From assembly GCA_030549775.1 (NCBI GenBank), contig CM060175.1:13972455-14036454 (forward strand): DNA of 64,000 nt, written 5' to 3'. Under the pieces are notes generated by a model. That model searched no databases, was not told where the DNA came from, and worked only from the letters and a program-made list of their open reading frames with translations. Origin of the DNA: Tamarix chinensis (taxonomy: Eukaryota > Streptophyta > Magnoliopsida > Caryophyllales > Tamaricaceae). A program made the translations under genes and the position numbers. Positions within the stretch are counted from its first letter, which is position 1; every line of letters starts with the position of its first letter. Of this stretch, positions 11,745 through 25,076 are shown piece by piece.

Positions 11745-13144
11745 TGTTTGGTTTAGCTTTTAAAAAGTAATTTTTTTGTAAAAGTAATTATAAAAAATAA
11801 TTATAAATTTTTATCTTTGTTTGATTTTACTTTTAAAAAATGATTATGAAAAAGTAATTAATAAAAACTACTTCATATGAGTAGTAAATCAAAAGTAAAT
11901 TTTACTTACTTTTCATAACAACTTATATCTAATACGGCACGGTACCTGTTAAAAAAAAAATCGTTTATAATGTCTTCTCTCTCGCGCGCACCGGCTGCTT
12001 TCCATCTCCGTCTTCACTGTAGCTTGCGTGCGGTTCTCCATTTTTTCTGCTCGCCTCCCGTGTCGCGCATCCTCGAGTCAATTTGATTTCCCTCGTTCCC
12101 AACTTCATCCCTCCTCCCCATCCTCCTCGGTAACAGAGAAAGGAGAGAGACAGAGAATGGTTTTTCTCTGTTAATCATCGCCATCATCAATTGCTTACCT
12201 GATGTTTTGATGGAGAGAGAAAGTGGGAGACGTATGTAGCGTACCAGACGAGTGTCCTTCAGCTCTCAAGGTCTGGTATTCTGTTGTTGCCGTCCTAATT
12301 GTTAACGCGGCTGTGAACTTTGATTTCATGATCAAATTATATCACCGAGCTCATCGGTATATCAGTTCTGTCATTGCTTTTCTTAGACGCATTGCGAGTG
12401 GGACTGTCACTGCTTCTCCTCGGCAGATATCCTCCTCTGTATCGGAAAGGAACGCAACACAGTCCCAGGTAGAGGCTTCATGTATCCAAATAGTGTATGA
12501 ATAGCAATAAAATAAATATATATTTAAGTCCACGTAATTAATCCCAGGTGGGATGAAAAAGAGTTGCTTGATTGACACAGGCTTCTTTTCAGAAACGTAG
12601 AGGTTAGCTCGAAAAAGATCCATCTTGTGGCTGGAAGCCAGCTATACATTAATCATTATTAATAATTATTTATTCAAAAGATAAAAAAATTATTTTAATA
12701 ATTTATATATAAACCTAATAAAGTAAATTTTAATTTTTTTAAAAGAAAATTTATTTGATGGTTGTTCATAATTTTTTTAATAAGCCTATGATTTTTTATA
12801 TTATAATTTTTAATACTTTATAATATCTTTATATTTTTTATACTTTTTAATATTTTATATGCTTTTTAATATTTAATATTACATAATTTATATAATAATT
12901 ATTATCAAAAGATATATATAGGAAGATAAAAATTAAAGATGAAAAATAAATAGTAAATTTATAGAAAAATAAAAACCAAACACTAATAAAATATAATAAA
13001 TAATTTTTAGTATTAATCACTTATATAATAAAAGTAAAAACAAACATATATTTTACTTATCAAAGTACTTTTTAAAAAGTAGATTAGTAAAAGTAATTTT
13101 GATATAAAAGTAGTTATTAAAAATAAGTAATACCAAACAACACC
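11745..13144. mobile_element. TIR-like element carrying a GC-rich gene-like cargo
   Basis: The left edge reads TGTTTGGTTTAGCTTTTAAA. The right edge, reverse-complemented, reads GGTGTTGTTTGGTATTACTT, and both continue into similar AAAAGTAATTTT-rich subterminal sequence. This GTTTGGT-type terminus is common on plant hAT/MULE-like elements. Between them, 11965-12520 is much more GC-rich and looks like a 5' UTR plus first exon. The palindromic AATTG at both edges prevents a firm call of the target duplication. Confidence 0.45.
11965..12520 (+). pseudogene. Unidentified gene fragment inside the TIR-like element
   Basis: A C/T-rich leader with CTCTCGCGCG and GCTCGCCTCC-type sequence precedes an open frame at 12223-12504 (93 residues, with VWYSVVAVLIVNAAVNFDF near the start). 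At about 12468 CCCAG is followed by GTAGAG, a plausible splice donor, so this resembles a captured first exon. The protein was not recognised; a hydrophobic stretch near residues 17-31 is the only visible feature. Start choice is uncertain because a short upstream ATG lies at 12211. Confidence 0.25.
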
Positions 13145-13598
13145 TAATTGTTTTTTAACACATACAAAACAGAATTGTTATATACTTAATGCCGGCAAAA
13201 TTATAGAAATGAATTTCTAATTCTGGTTTTTTTTTCAAACAAGATAAAAACCAATAAGAAATGAAAATGCATCCCCAAAAACATAGGGAGATACCGCACA
13301 AAACCCTTTGTACTGTTTTTTTAATTGAGTCCCAAATAATTAATATAGAATTCTAATATCTTAAAATTAAATTAAATTTTTATTTACCATTTCTAATGGA
13401 TCTAATTCTATAGAGGCTCTAAGACTTTTGACTGATGGAAAACTTTGGGCAATACCTATACCTTAGGATCGATTGTATATAGGTAATAGGTGCAACATGT
13501 GACATTAGCGGCATATCAACATTTAAAAAAAATTATAAACATAACTTTTCTAAATTTTTTCTCTATAAATTGATATACTTTTGATTTAAAATATAATT
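13145..13598. other. AT-rich spacer, no gene seen
   Basis: No domain or repeat border was recognised up to the TAATT target-site copy at 13594-13598. Confidence 0.4.
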
Positions 13599-15055
13599 TA
13601 TAACATCCCTATTTTTAAAACTTAAAAATTTCTTTAAAAAAAAGTTTTTTACGGAAGCTAAACCATTAAAAATATAAGGGGTTACCACCGCATTTAGTAT
13701 AAGTTTGATTCATCTACTTATTTTATATTAATTGTTAAGGCTAAAACACTTTTATCAGCTTAAATTAAAAAAATGATAAGTAGGTAAAGATTTTGTAACA
13801 ATATTAAACTATTCCGATAACAAAAAATAAAACAAAAGAGTTACAATTAACAAGAGAAATAAATACAAAAGGAAACATAAGAATCCAAGGAATATCTAGA
13901 CCAAAAGATACTGCAATAGACACTAGATAGTCATAACTCTCAACCCCTACCAAAATCCATCTAGATGTACCCTTAAATTAATCCTGCAAAGTGAAGATTG
14001 CCCATTAAATAGGGAGGAGACCATAAAACAAACCCCATAAGTACCACGGTACTAAGTAAACCGCTACATAATACTAAATATGTAAATATCACATGGAGTA
14101 CATAGAAGGTAAAACAAAGTATTATGAAATAACATGATAAATAGTACAAACCATAGCTAAGTGTCACATTCATACCATAACTTATACCATACTATATGCC
14201 ATATGTTCATCACATCAAATTTAACCATATTTAGACTATTTTATTAATTCAATTATACTATGGGTGTCCCATGAAGGAGAAACACCAAACCATAATTAAG
14301 TTTTTTTACAATAACTATCTCTATACCACTTATAACATGATAAGAAACGTAAGAGACAATTATCAACTAATATACCAAATCTAAATAGTGCACGAATGCA
14401 ACTATCAAACTAACATACCAAAATCAAGTAGTGTGCGAAGGAAACTACTAAACCAATGAACCACAACAATCCATTAAAATTCTTATACAACAATGATTTA
14501 TGTTATTACTCTATGGGATATAATAATAACTCAGAAACATATAAAGTGCCCAGTCAAATCGGCGCACTAAAGTAACACGGTATCTTTTCAACTTATAACC
14601 CAGAGGCATACAAGTACTCTGTTCATACTAATGCAACAATGAAACACAATATCCTCCCATCCTAAGATATATAATCTTTAAGTATCAATACCCCTTATAG
14701 GGCTCGTGGGTCACCTATAGTGTAGATTAGGATCTTAGCCAAAATGTCGAGGCATCCGACAAAACCACCAAACCAAATTGAGGACTCCTACTTCATCTCT
14801 AGGATAGCTAGCCCTAAAGAAAAACCATTCCCAAATATCAAGGCCTTATAGTTTAAATATTAATATCTTAATAAGATGATCATAAAATATCATATATTGC
14901 ATAACGATTCCTATTCTATACTTAACCATTTTTCCTTTATTTTCAATTATTTAAGTTGACCATAAAATCAACAATCCAAACAAAAATCAAAGTTAATACT
15001 AAAGACAACTTAGGAATCCATTAAGGTCATCCTAGTCCAATTATTCATACTTTTA

Positions 15056-15516
15056 GGCTCCGTTTGGATTGGGGTAAATCGAGGTAGGGGTAAACATTAA
15101 AAATTAACCTAGGTGAAGGGAATGGAGGCGAATCGGGGTGAATATTTTAAAATGATGTTTGGATGATATTAACCTAACCTGAGTGAATTGGGGTGAATGT
15201 TTTAAAATTTTCATTTAAATTGAGGTGAATGAAGATTAAAATAATAAAACAAATAATATTTATACTCTTGTATTAAATAAATAAGTCATATTGAGGAATA
15301 TTTTGGTCCTATCAAGTCAAAAATTTACTCATTCTTTCACCTTCACCTCCATTACCCCCGAACTCGGAGGCTAATAAAAATGAGGTTAATCAAGGTGAAT
15401 GGAGGTGAAATATTAACCTTGATTCACCTAGGTAAAATTATTAACCTGATATCAAACGGGGTGAATCAATTCATTCACCTTCATTAACCTCCTTCCACCC
15501 CAATCCAAACAGAGCA
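15056..15516. mobile_element. Harbinger/Tourist-like MITE, TSD TTA
   Basis: The ends are GGCTCCGTTTGGATTGGGGT and, reverse-complemented, TGCTCTGTTTGGATTGGGGT. TTA flanks both sides (15053-15055 and 15517-15519). The 461-bp interior is non-coding with inverted-repeat words such as AGGTGAAT and ATTCACCT. It lies inside the outer LTR and so inserted after it. Confidence 0.8.
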
Positions 15517-18500
15517 TTAGGCATACTAAGTCATAAATGACCAAAATGCTCTTATATATTATCTACTCAATAATTTCTCATTTTAATACCAAATGTTATT
15601 AGAATTAAGCAAAATTCATTTTATGAATAAATAACATTAAAGTAGGCATAGTAATATAAAATTACAATTATAGAAAGTTTAATAAATAAATTACCATTTT
15701 GCCCCTAAAATACATTTAAGGCCATTTCGCACATACAACCTCAACCATGAATAATTATTTTACCATAGCAACCCTATTCTAGCATGCTATCATACATATA
15801 TTAAAAATATATAAATTTAACATGTTCTTGCATAAAAATACATGGCCAAATGCTTAAAGAAATTAATAATAATATATGTTGCGTGCATATTTTTCATGGG
15901 ATTATAAGGAAGCATAAATAACACTTAAGTATAACGTTGGAAACCCCACAAATATACTATCGCATGATTTTTACATATTTATTAGGAGCTTATGGGTTAC
16001 CTATTTCCAAGTACAAATAGAAAAGTAACACAAAGAACCTCCAAAATAGCTTCAATGCCTTTGAAAAATGGAGATACAAGAGGAGGAGACAAGCGATGAC
16101 AACTTCACAGTTTAACCAAAAATCTAACATTCTTTACTTATTTAAAAATGAATAAAGGCTAGATAGAAGGAAAAGTAGAAGTGAAAATAAGAGAATAAGG
16201 AGAAAGATAAGAGGATAAGTCTCAATTATTGGCTCAACAAAGGTTAAGAATACTTAGTAAAATAACCAAAATAAAAAATAGAGGTTGGAACAACCAAGAG
16301 GAGAAAATGAGAGAAAAAATAAAATAAAAACAAAGCAAGAAAAATAGGGTATAATTAGGGAATGAAGGAACCAAAATCTAGTGCTACAAGAGGGAGAGAG
16401 GTAGTTGGTTCAACACGTGAATAACAAAGTATAAGGTAGTGGAGTGTATTTAAGTTGAATGAAGTTATAAAAACCACGAAATAAACTAAAGGATTGGAGA
16501 GGTGATGATGTGCAGGTACAAGTTCATATTTAAGCATGGGGAATGGAATTGAAGAAAGGTTGGGTGCAAGAAAAGCTAAAAAAACACAACTAACATAGGT
16601 AGAAAATGTATGAAAGTAAATTTAAATTTTGGTTGAATGAATGAGACAACGGTCAATATGATACAAAATATTATCATAAAAAGTGTGGAGAAAGAATTTC
16701 ATGGGTGAATAGTAATTTTAGATTTATAGATTATTTTTAGTGGTATAAAGATCAATAAAGAGAATAAAATTAAGAAAATTAGCAAAAAAGGTCATTAAAT
16801 TACAAAAATTTATGAAAACCCATAAGGTAATATTTTAAACTCACATATAAAATATTATGAATTTAAAACAATGTTTATGTAATCCCCCCAAAATTTCGAA
16901 AACCTATATTTTAATAAATAACTATTATTTGAAATAAATTAGCTTTTAAAATTACTTAGTGTAATTATCTTATGGATTTTTGAGTATGTAAATGCGGAAG
17001 GAGTTTATAATAAATTAAAAATAAATATTTTGTTATTTTATCATATTGTTTTTATTTAAATAATTTTTCAAACTAATATTTTACTAATATCATCCTTTTT
17101 GAGCCAATATATTTAATTATATTGAATTAAATTATTAAATTAAATAATTTATCAAAATATTATATTTTATTATTTTCTGAATTAAATTAAATTGTTTTTC
17201 CTATTTTCTATTTTTCCTTCTTTTTCTTTTTCCTTCTCCTTTTCTCCTTTTCCCCCTTCCTTTCTTTTTCTTTTCCTTTCCCTAGCTCGGGCTGCCAGGT
17301 TTGTGCCCTCCTTGCGCCTGGGCCAGCGGCCCATTCCTCCCCTCGCCCCAGCCCCGCACAGCCGACCCATCCCTCCTTCCTCCCCCAGACCGGCCGGCCA
17401 GCCCCTTTTCTTTTCTCCCTTCCCCGACCGGCCTGCTCCCTTATTTCTTCTTCTCCCAACGTCATGACTCTCGACCCAGCAGCTCCTCGACTCGTCGCCA
17501 TCGCCATAACCGCCTGCCATGCCCGACCACCGAGACGCCTTCTGCCACCGCCTGCACCCATCGCTGCCACCACCTGCCCTCCTTCTCTCCCGTCATTTTC
17601 TTCCTATTTTCGAACCCATCCAGCCCTGCAAACCATCCCACAACTCTATTTTTTTTCCCTCTTCGTCTCCCCTCCCTGCCACCCTACGACACCCTGCCAC
17701 CCTAGACGCTGCCGCCGATCAGCCCCTGCCCCCTCTCTTCTCCCTCTTCTTTTTCTTCTCCTCTTCAACCCATTTTCTGCCCATCCTCTCGAGCCTTTAC
17801 TCCCCGATCCTCCCTTCTCTCTCTCATTTTCTTCCTCTCCCATTTCCACCCTGTTTTGCGTCGCCACCACCGTCCGCCGCTCCTGCCGCCTCACCAACCC
17901 CCTGCGCCGCCTTCTGCCACCGCCTACTACCATTCTACACCACCACACAGCCCCTTCGAGCCCCGCACTTCCCCCTTTCTCCTCCTCTTCCTTTTTCTTC
18001 CCAGCTTTTCCCCTTACCGCCAAGCCACCTGCAACCGCCTCTACCGCCGCCGTCCAGCCACCTCTGCCGCCACCCAACCCACCTTTCGACACCCTGCAAC
18101 CCCCTCTACAACCGCCATCCATTAGTTGGCCGAAACCAACCCTTGCACCCCTCCATTTTTCCTTCCACTTTTCCTTCGTTCTCGACCCTTCCACCTCGAC
18201 CCACTTCGGCAGCCACCTTCGCCGCCTTGCCGCCGCCGTCTCCGCCGCCTTGAAACCGCCCTTTGCCTCCACCTACACCCCCTCTTCACTTCTGCACCAT
18301 TCACTTGCCTTAGAACCTCCCCTAACCACCTTCTTTTCTAGCCTAAAGACCCTAACCCGAAAATGGTTTATTTTTCTCCCTTCACCCCCTTCGAACCCTT
18401 TTCTCCCCATAATTTTGCATGAGACTCACGTTGTTCATGCAGCGTGAGCTCCCCTTCATTTTAAAAATTATTTGGATAATTTTTAAGGTATAATGGTATT

Positions 18501-19069
18501 TTATGTTAAGTGTTTTATTAATTAAAATTATAAAGTTTTATACTTGGATTCTTATTTCTAACATAAATATGATGGATATTATTTTTAGGTGTTGAGTTGC
18601 TAATTATGCTTGGTAAGATTTGACATTTTGCGGGATTAAGGTAACTGTTAATCCTCCCTTAAATATATGGAAAAACGCATGCTGGCACATTTAGGGTTTA
18701 GTATGATTTTATGCATGTTTTGTATGCTTAGCATGATATGTTTATGGTTTCTTATATTGTTTGTTAAAAAGAAAAAGCATGATAACTTTTGTGCCATATG
18801 TAGGTATGTTAAATAAAGAAGGAGTTGGAATATGGATAGAGATGTTAAATACTTGTTTATGATGTACCATGTTGTTAATGCATGAATGATGTTATTGTTT
18901 AAGGGTATTTTAGTAGTTATGCTTATGAGGTATATAAATCAATGTGTGTAGTTGCTAATGAGTATTATGTTGAAAAATGACAAGTTGGTGGACTTAGATA
19001 ATAAAAATGAAGTATTAATATCATTATTTTATGTAGTGTTAGAAAATTCATAAAAATGGTGAATAAAGG

Positions 19070-20310
19070 GGTTGAGTGGAAATTTTATAAGTGGAAAAGG
19101 GTATTTCGGTAATTTTTGAGATAAAAGAATAATATGGTAATTTTATAATTAAATGGCCAAATGATAATTTACAAGTAAAGGATAAAATTGTAAGTTGTGA
19201 GAAAGAAGGGTAAAATGGTAATTTTGGAAGTAGGGGTAAAATAGTAATTTTGGATGAAGGAGGGCATTATGGTAATTGTTCAAGTAAAAAGGGCATTATG
19301 GTAATTTTGGAGGTAGAGGGGCAAAATCGTAATTTCATAAGTAAAGGGTAATATGGTAAATTTTATAAGTGAATGGCGAAGTGGAAATTTATAAGTAAAG
19401 GGGTAATATGGTAAATTGGAAAAGAAGGGCAAAATGGTAATTATGTAAGGAAAGATAAAGATGGTAATCTTGGATGTAAAAGGGTAAAATAGTAATTTGT
19501 AAAGTAAAAGATGTAGTGGTAATTTTCATAAATAAAAGGATATTATGGTAAAATTAGATGTAAGGGGTAAAATGGTAATTTTGTAAATGAAAGGATATTA
19601 TGGTAAACTTCGGAGTAAGGGGTAACTTGGTAATTATGATAACGACAAAAGATAATTTAGCAATTAAATTATGATTGTAGAAGGGCAATTGGATAAGTAT
19701 GATACTATAGAAGGGTAATTTGGTAAATTAACCAATTAAAGGGCATTATGGTAATTTTAATAATGGAGAAGGGTAATATAGTAATTTTGATTATGAAAAA
19801 GGGTAAATTAATATTGGTAATTATGAAGAAGAGTAATTTGGGATTTGTGATAATTAAAAAGGGGAAATGGCAATTAAAATAATTGAGAGGGGTAAAATGG
19901 TAATTATGATAAAGGAGAAGGGCAATTTGGTAATTTGTTCAACTAAAGGGGCAATTTGGTAATTTAGCCGATAAAAGGGCAAAGTGATAATTGTTTAACC
20001 AACTAAAGAGGCAAAATAGTAATCATGGTAATGAAGGAGGGTAATTTAGTAATTTATCCAACTCAAGGGCAGTTTTGTAATTATAACAAAGGAGAAGGGC
20101 GATTGGGTAATATGACCAACCAAAAGGGGAATATGATAAGTATAGTAATTATGAGGGGTGAATGATGATCTAAAAAGTGTATGAGATAATTTGGTAATCT
20201 AAATTGGACAAAGGGTAATTTGGTAATTATGCAACCTTAAGGGTAATGTGGTAATTTATCAAGTAAAGAATGGATACTTAACAATTATATAAGTAAAGGG
20301 CAAATGAATA
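19070..20310 (+). repeat. Degenerate 27-30-bp minisatellite in the inner LTR
   Basis: About forty units of the form GGGCAAAATGGTAATTTTG followed by a variable AAGTAAA spacer. Unit length drifts around 27-30 bp and units are strongly diverged. No long open frame persists. Confidence 0.8.
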
Positions 20311-20954
20311 GTTTATACCTAACACGTCCTTGAGATTGTGGAACATTAATATGATTAAATAATGTTGATTAGCTAAGTAAGAGTATCTAATGATTAGTGT
20401 GGCCTTGATGGTTTCTCTGTGACATCCTGGATAATCCTCTGAATAAGAAACGATTAATGATATCGAAACGATTGAAAGTGAATAAGTATCGGATTATCGT
20501 GCTTTCTGTGATCACCTTAATTAAGACACTATTACTTAAAGTGAAAGACCTCGAGATCGGGAATGGTGACTCCTTAGGAGTCGCTACCCTAAGGACGTGG
20601 TTTAGTCCACGATTATTCTGGTATTTGCTGGTGTGCCTTTGTGCCCCATCCAGGCCCTATATCTTACTCTTCCTAGCTCTACGGACCTAGTTAGGGGGTA
20701 TGCATAATTATAGATTAGGTGTCCTTGTCGGTAGGGTACTGAGTTAGCTTTATGCACCAGTACGACCAGGGTACCTTTGCGTCCTTGGGCTCATGGTTAA
20801 AGGGTACTGAGTCGCTGATATGCACTGGTACGACCGGTGTACCTTTGTGTCCCGGGTTATCGATCTCCCAATCGAGGCAAATAAACATGATTGATGTGCT
20901 GATTAAAGAAAGGAAAGATACTATAATTGGAAGTGGAATATTAATGAGCCGGGC

Positions 20955-21420
20955 CCAGTGATTTATGATATTGCGTACCGGTCCACCGATTATAATAGTG
21001 GTCCAGGAGCGTGTTACCCTGGTATGAGATATTGAGTACCGGTCCATCGGATATAATAGTGGTCCAGGAGCGTGTTGCCCTGGTATGTGATTATGAGTAC
21101 CGGTCCACCGGTTATAATAGTGGCCAGGAGCGTTGTGCCCTGGATGATGATTTTATATGTATTCCGGTCCACCGGCAATAATAGTGGGGGTCCCGAGCTC
21201 AATAAAATCAATTATGTATGTGAATAAGGTTATGGAAAAATACTAATCACTTATAGTGGAACACCATGTGAGTCGGGGTCAGACCAGTCCACCGGCAAAT
21301 AATAGTGGTCAGGTGCGTTCTGCCCTATGTGTTTATCTTCCGGTCCACCGGCAATAATAGTGGTCAGAGGCGTTCTGCCCTGTGTGTTGACTTCCGGTCC
21401 ACCGGCTATAATAGTGGGGT
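20955..21420 (+). repeat. CCGGTCCACCGG array in the inner LTR
   Basis: Seven units in two clusters (about 20965-21190 and 21270-21420), period about 54-62 bp. Each has CCGGTCCACCGG, TATAATAGTGG and, in most, CAGGAGCGTGTTGCCCTGG. CCGGTCCACCGG can form a short hairpin (CCGGT/ACCGG). The open frames crossing it are repeat by-products. Confidence 0.75.
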
Positions 21421-22575
21421 TCTCGTACTCACATGGATATAAAATATGATATTGATGGATTAATGACAGAATAATGGCTTAAGGCCCAAAGTATCGATCG
21501 TGACTTATAAAGTATTGTGTTTGTCATTGTTATGTATGCATCTCTCATTATTTATATGTGTGTGGCTTGCATTGTGTGCCGTATGCGGGCCTGTCTTTAA
21601 GTGTGGTATTAAAGGGTTACTCAGTACTGTAGTACTGAAGGGATTCCCTTTATGGGGCCCCTGCCTATTCAATGGGCAGTGCCCTTGCAGGGTTTTCAGG
21701 TGCTACTCAAGTGGGTTACGGGAAGGAGAGTAAGGAATCTTCCGGTATCATGGCTTTTTCTCTTTCTCATCTAAATTCTTGGTTTTAAATGTTAACGTTG
21801 TTAAAGTAGCCACCATTGGTGGATTTTATTCCTGAAAACGATTTGATGCGCTACTCTGATTTAAATATGTTGAAGTTCTTGCAATTTACTCTGATTATGC
21901 ATGTTGAATGTCTTTCGATTTGTATTTTATTTTCTTAGCCTTAGCACTTGGTACTGGAACGGTATGAGTGAACCGGTCTAGTACTAAGTGTGGCGGTAAT
22001 GCTCCCAAAGTTCACATTTTATTTATCTGCTTCCGCTATTATCTTTTAATAAAACGAAATTTTTCAGTAGTGAATTTTGGGGTTGTTACAGTTTAATATA
22101 TAAAATATTGAACTAATGAGGAATCATCAAGCTTACAAGGTTATTTACAAAAAATAAATACCAAAGCTATTCCTTAAATCACTAAAATTTCCAGATTCTC
22201 TTATTTATTCATTTCCAACATAAATATAAATTTCCAGAATTTTAACACACAATACATATGACTACTAGCTAGCATTCCTCGATTATATATTTTGTGCATA
22301 AAATTTACAAGGAATGGCAAACACAAATAAAATTAAACCAAAATTTACAGTTTTATATTTCAACCCATTTAAGACCCAAATAAAATTTAATAAAAATATT
22401 TTTTAAGGTGTAACTCAAAAGTTCATAGCTATAAGTAGTATTTTGTAAGCAAAGTGTAAATTATAATTATTAATGATTCACCCAAAAAATTTCAAAAGCA
22501 TAAAATATCTTACAATCATTTATGTCATTAATTATAAATAATTAGAAGTAGTTAAAAATGGGGTATTACATAATT

Positions 22576-23940
22576 TATATGCATCTTTCACCATTATTAT
22601 ACTAATCTTTCATCACTCTAGTTTTAATAAATATTACACCACAACTATACATATATTTTACAAATATCTAAGAACCTTTCACCATTGTTAAACATATTTT
22701 TCAACATTATGTTTCTAAAAATTTTCATCATTGATCTAAGGTTTATGTGTATCTTTCACCACAACTACAAATATATGTCACCATGCATCTAATTATTTTT
22801 TACCATTGTTGCATATTATTTTCACCACCATTTTCCTAAAAAATTTAAATATTCATTTTACTATATTACTAGTTTTGTGCATATCTCTTACCATATCTAA
22901 ACATATATTTCAACATAAATCCAAGTATCTTTCACTACTTTTAAATATATTTTCACCACTATTTTCCTTTAACATTTCAAAATTGATCTAAGCGTATATC
23001 ATCAATCCTATGTATATCTTTCACCATAATTACATATATTTTACCACAAATTTAAGTATCTTTAACCATAATTACAAATATTTTACCAAAAATCAATTAT
23101 GCATATTTTTTTAGACCATTCAACAATGATCTAATTATATTTTATCAATTCTATACATATTTTTTCACCACATCCACAAATATATTTCACTAAAATTCTA
23201 CCTATCTTTCACCAACTATTTAAATTTAACAATTTGTTTACATAATCCAATCTTTCACTGTTACTCTCAATATATTTCATCATTATCTACATAAAATTTT
23301 ACCGTTATCTATTTTATATTTCACAATACACGGTTTCAGCACCAAAAAAGAAAGAAGAAAGGAAAAAGAAAAACCTTCACCACGGATAATAAGATCTTTC
23401 ACTATAATATAAGAATGCCCAAAAAATGTGAAAAGAGGAAGTGATTGTCGTTCTTAAGTGCGAACTAATCTTTATTCATTAATATAATAGATTTTTTTTA
23501 CCAGTAAATAAATCTTTAACCGTTACTATTCTACTTTAAATTAATCTTTTACCACAAATATATTATTTTTTTACCACTAATGTTTTACTTTTCTCACCAA
23601 TGAATTGACATTTTACAATTATTCTACTTAAAACTAATATTTAACTACTAATATACTAATATTTCACCACTAAGATATTGTTATTTTACCACTAATGTAC
23701 TAGTTTTTCATAACTAATGTTCTGATTTTTCACCGGCAAATTAATATTTTACTATTATTTTACTTTAAATTAATTTTTTGCCACCAATGTATACTACTTA
23801 AGTAGTGATTTTTTACCAACGGTTTGATATTTCCTATTATGCTACTTAAAATTGATCTTTCGCTATAAATTTACTAATGTTTCACCAGTGAAATAAGTTT
23901 TCACCATTATTATACTTAATACTAATATTTTACTACTAGT
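22576..23940 (+). repeat. Degenerate AT-rich tandem repeats (TTTCACCA words)
   Basis: A 1.3-kb stretch of diverged units built on TATCTTTCACCA, ATATTTTACCAC and ACTAATATT words, with no fixed period. The motif changes from CACCATAATTACA-type in the left half to ACCACTAATATACTA-type in the right half. No coding content. Confidence 0.55.
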
Positions 23941-23979
23941 TTTTTGTACTGAGAATATATTATGATGTATATATACAGA

Positions 23980-24022
23980 CGTATGTATGTATGTATGTAT
24001 GTATGTATATAATAATAATAAC

Positions 24023-24063
<41 letters not shown>
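23980..24063 (+). repeat. GTAT and AAT microsatellites
   Basis: Six or more GTAT units are followed by about seventeen AAT units with one interruption. Confidence 0.9.
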
Positions 24064-24064
<1 letters not shown>

Positions 24065-25030
24065 CAACCAAACACAAAATAAATTAATTAGAAGATTTTT
24101 AAAAATATATTACTATAACACATACTGTACAGTACTAAACCATCCAATAGGCTGCATAATATAAATTGCCACAATTTGGGAGGGTATGTCAAAAATTCAA
24201 ATATGACTCGATAGCTTTATGTTAAAATATAGTTCCTCGTCAAAGGAACTGAAATATTGTGTTTATATGAATTTTTATTTTTATTTTTATGAAGAATAGT
24301 AAACAAATATTCTTTTTAATTGCATGAATATGCAGAGAATACATAGCATATTTAAATAACAGAAGTATGCAGTAAGAAGTATGTACATGCATGTACATGT
24401 GTGTGCGTATTTAAGGTCTTTATTTATTTTTATTTTTTTACCCCATTTTTGCCTATACAAGACCAACCGACAAAACCATACTTATAGTTTGGGAAAGTTT
24501 CAAGCCCAACTAGAACCGTTTCCAAAATTATCCAACCGAACGAAGCCATAGATTATGGTAGACTCTCGTTAAGGTTTACACTTACAAAGCATAGTTTCTT
24601 GAACCGGACAGGCGAACAGTTTAATCGATTAAACCACAATTTTATATACTAGTCCTCATAATTCTAGAATTGATCGAACCTGTGAAATGGTCTAAAGACC
24701 GGTTAAAAAAATGGGTCAAAAGTCACATTTAGGTATAACTTATCATTTTAAGTATTTATATTTTGTTGATCTAATATATATGAGGTCTGATCGACCCAAG
24801 TTATTAGTTCCACTACTAACCTAGTGAATCAGAGATGGTAATGATTCAATGACCAATTCAATTTTTAAAACCATGCTTAAAAATTTATTCCACAGATAAA
24901 AAGATCAATTGCTTACAATAAAAAAAAATGCCTACAATGAATCATACAACCACGATTCCAAAAAACCAATAATTCATTTTCAAAGAAATTTGAAGAGGAA
25001 AAAAAGGAAAAAATCTAAACTCTAAATCTA
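24064..25030. other. Intergenic, with CGGTT/CCGAAC-type decayed repeat
   Basis: About 24460-24860 holds scattered ACCGGT, AACCGA and GGTCTAAAGACC words like those of dispersed plant TIR elements. No gene was recognised. Confidence 0.35.
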
Positions 25031-25076
25031 CTTAAGCAGTGACTTGATTCTGGATGACGGCGGCAGCACATAAGAG

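Larger units (their letters stand above)
16878..22090 (+). mobile_element. Inner giant solo LTR, 5.2 kb; TSD GTTTA
   Basis: The unit starts TGTAATCCCCCCAAAATTTC and ends TTTGGGGTTGTTACA. GTTTA lies immediately before it (16873-16877) and immediately after it (22091-22095). Order of contents: AT-rich start; very C-rich block at 17200-18450; AT-rich part; a degenerate 27-30-bp array (19070-20310); a CCGGTCCACCGG array (20955-21420); and a conserved 3' part with AGTACTGAAGGGATTCCC and CTAGTACTAAGTGTGGCGGT. No coding domains, primer site or second LTR are present, so it is a solo LTR. LTRs of this size are known from Ogre/Tat-type elements, but lineage is inference. Proline-rich frames over 17190-18450 in several registers are composition artefacts. 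Confidence 0.8.
13599..22570 (-). mobile_element. Outer solo LTR (minus strand), interrupted; TSD TAATT
   Basis: On the minus strand the unit starts TGTAATACCCC at 22570 and ends near 13599 in ATAGGGATGTTATA, a decayed form of the family end TTACA. The 5-bp sequence TAATT occurs directly outside both ends (13594-13598 and 22571-22575), the expected LTR target duplication. The unit is split by a second solo LTR at 16878-22090; joining 13599-16877 with 22096-22570 gives about 3.75 kb, close to copy 1. The C/T-rich part of the family appears here as an A/G-rich plus strand (about 16090-16560). A Harbinger-like MITE at 15056-15516 is also nested. No internal retrotransposon genes remain. Confidence 0.75.

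Noticed and set aside
17190..18450. Several long Pro/Ser/Thr-rich open frames on both strands, up to 327 residues
   Set aside because: They overlap in most frames of a very C/T-rich part of a solo LTR and have no domains; stop codons are rare there only because of composition.
20715..21211. Minus-strand frames across the CCGGTCCACCGG array as a repeat protein
   Set aside because: They track the DNA repeat and are not maintained between the two clusters.
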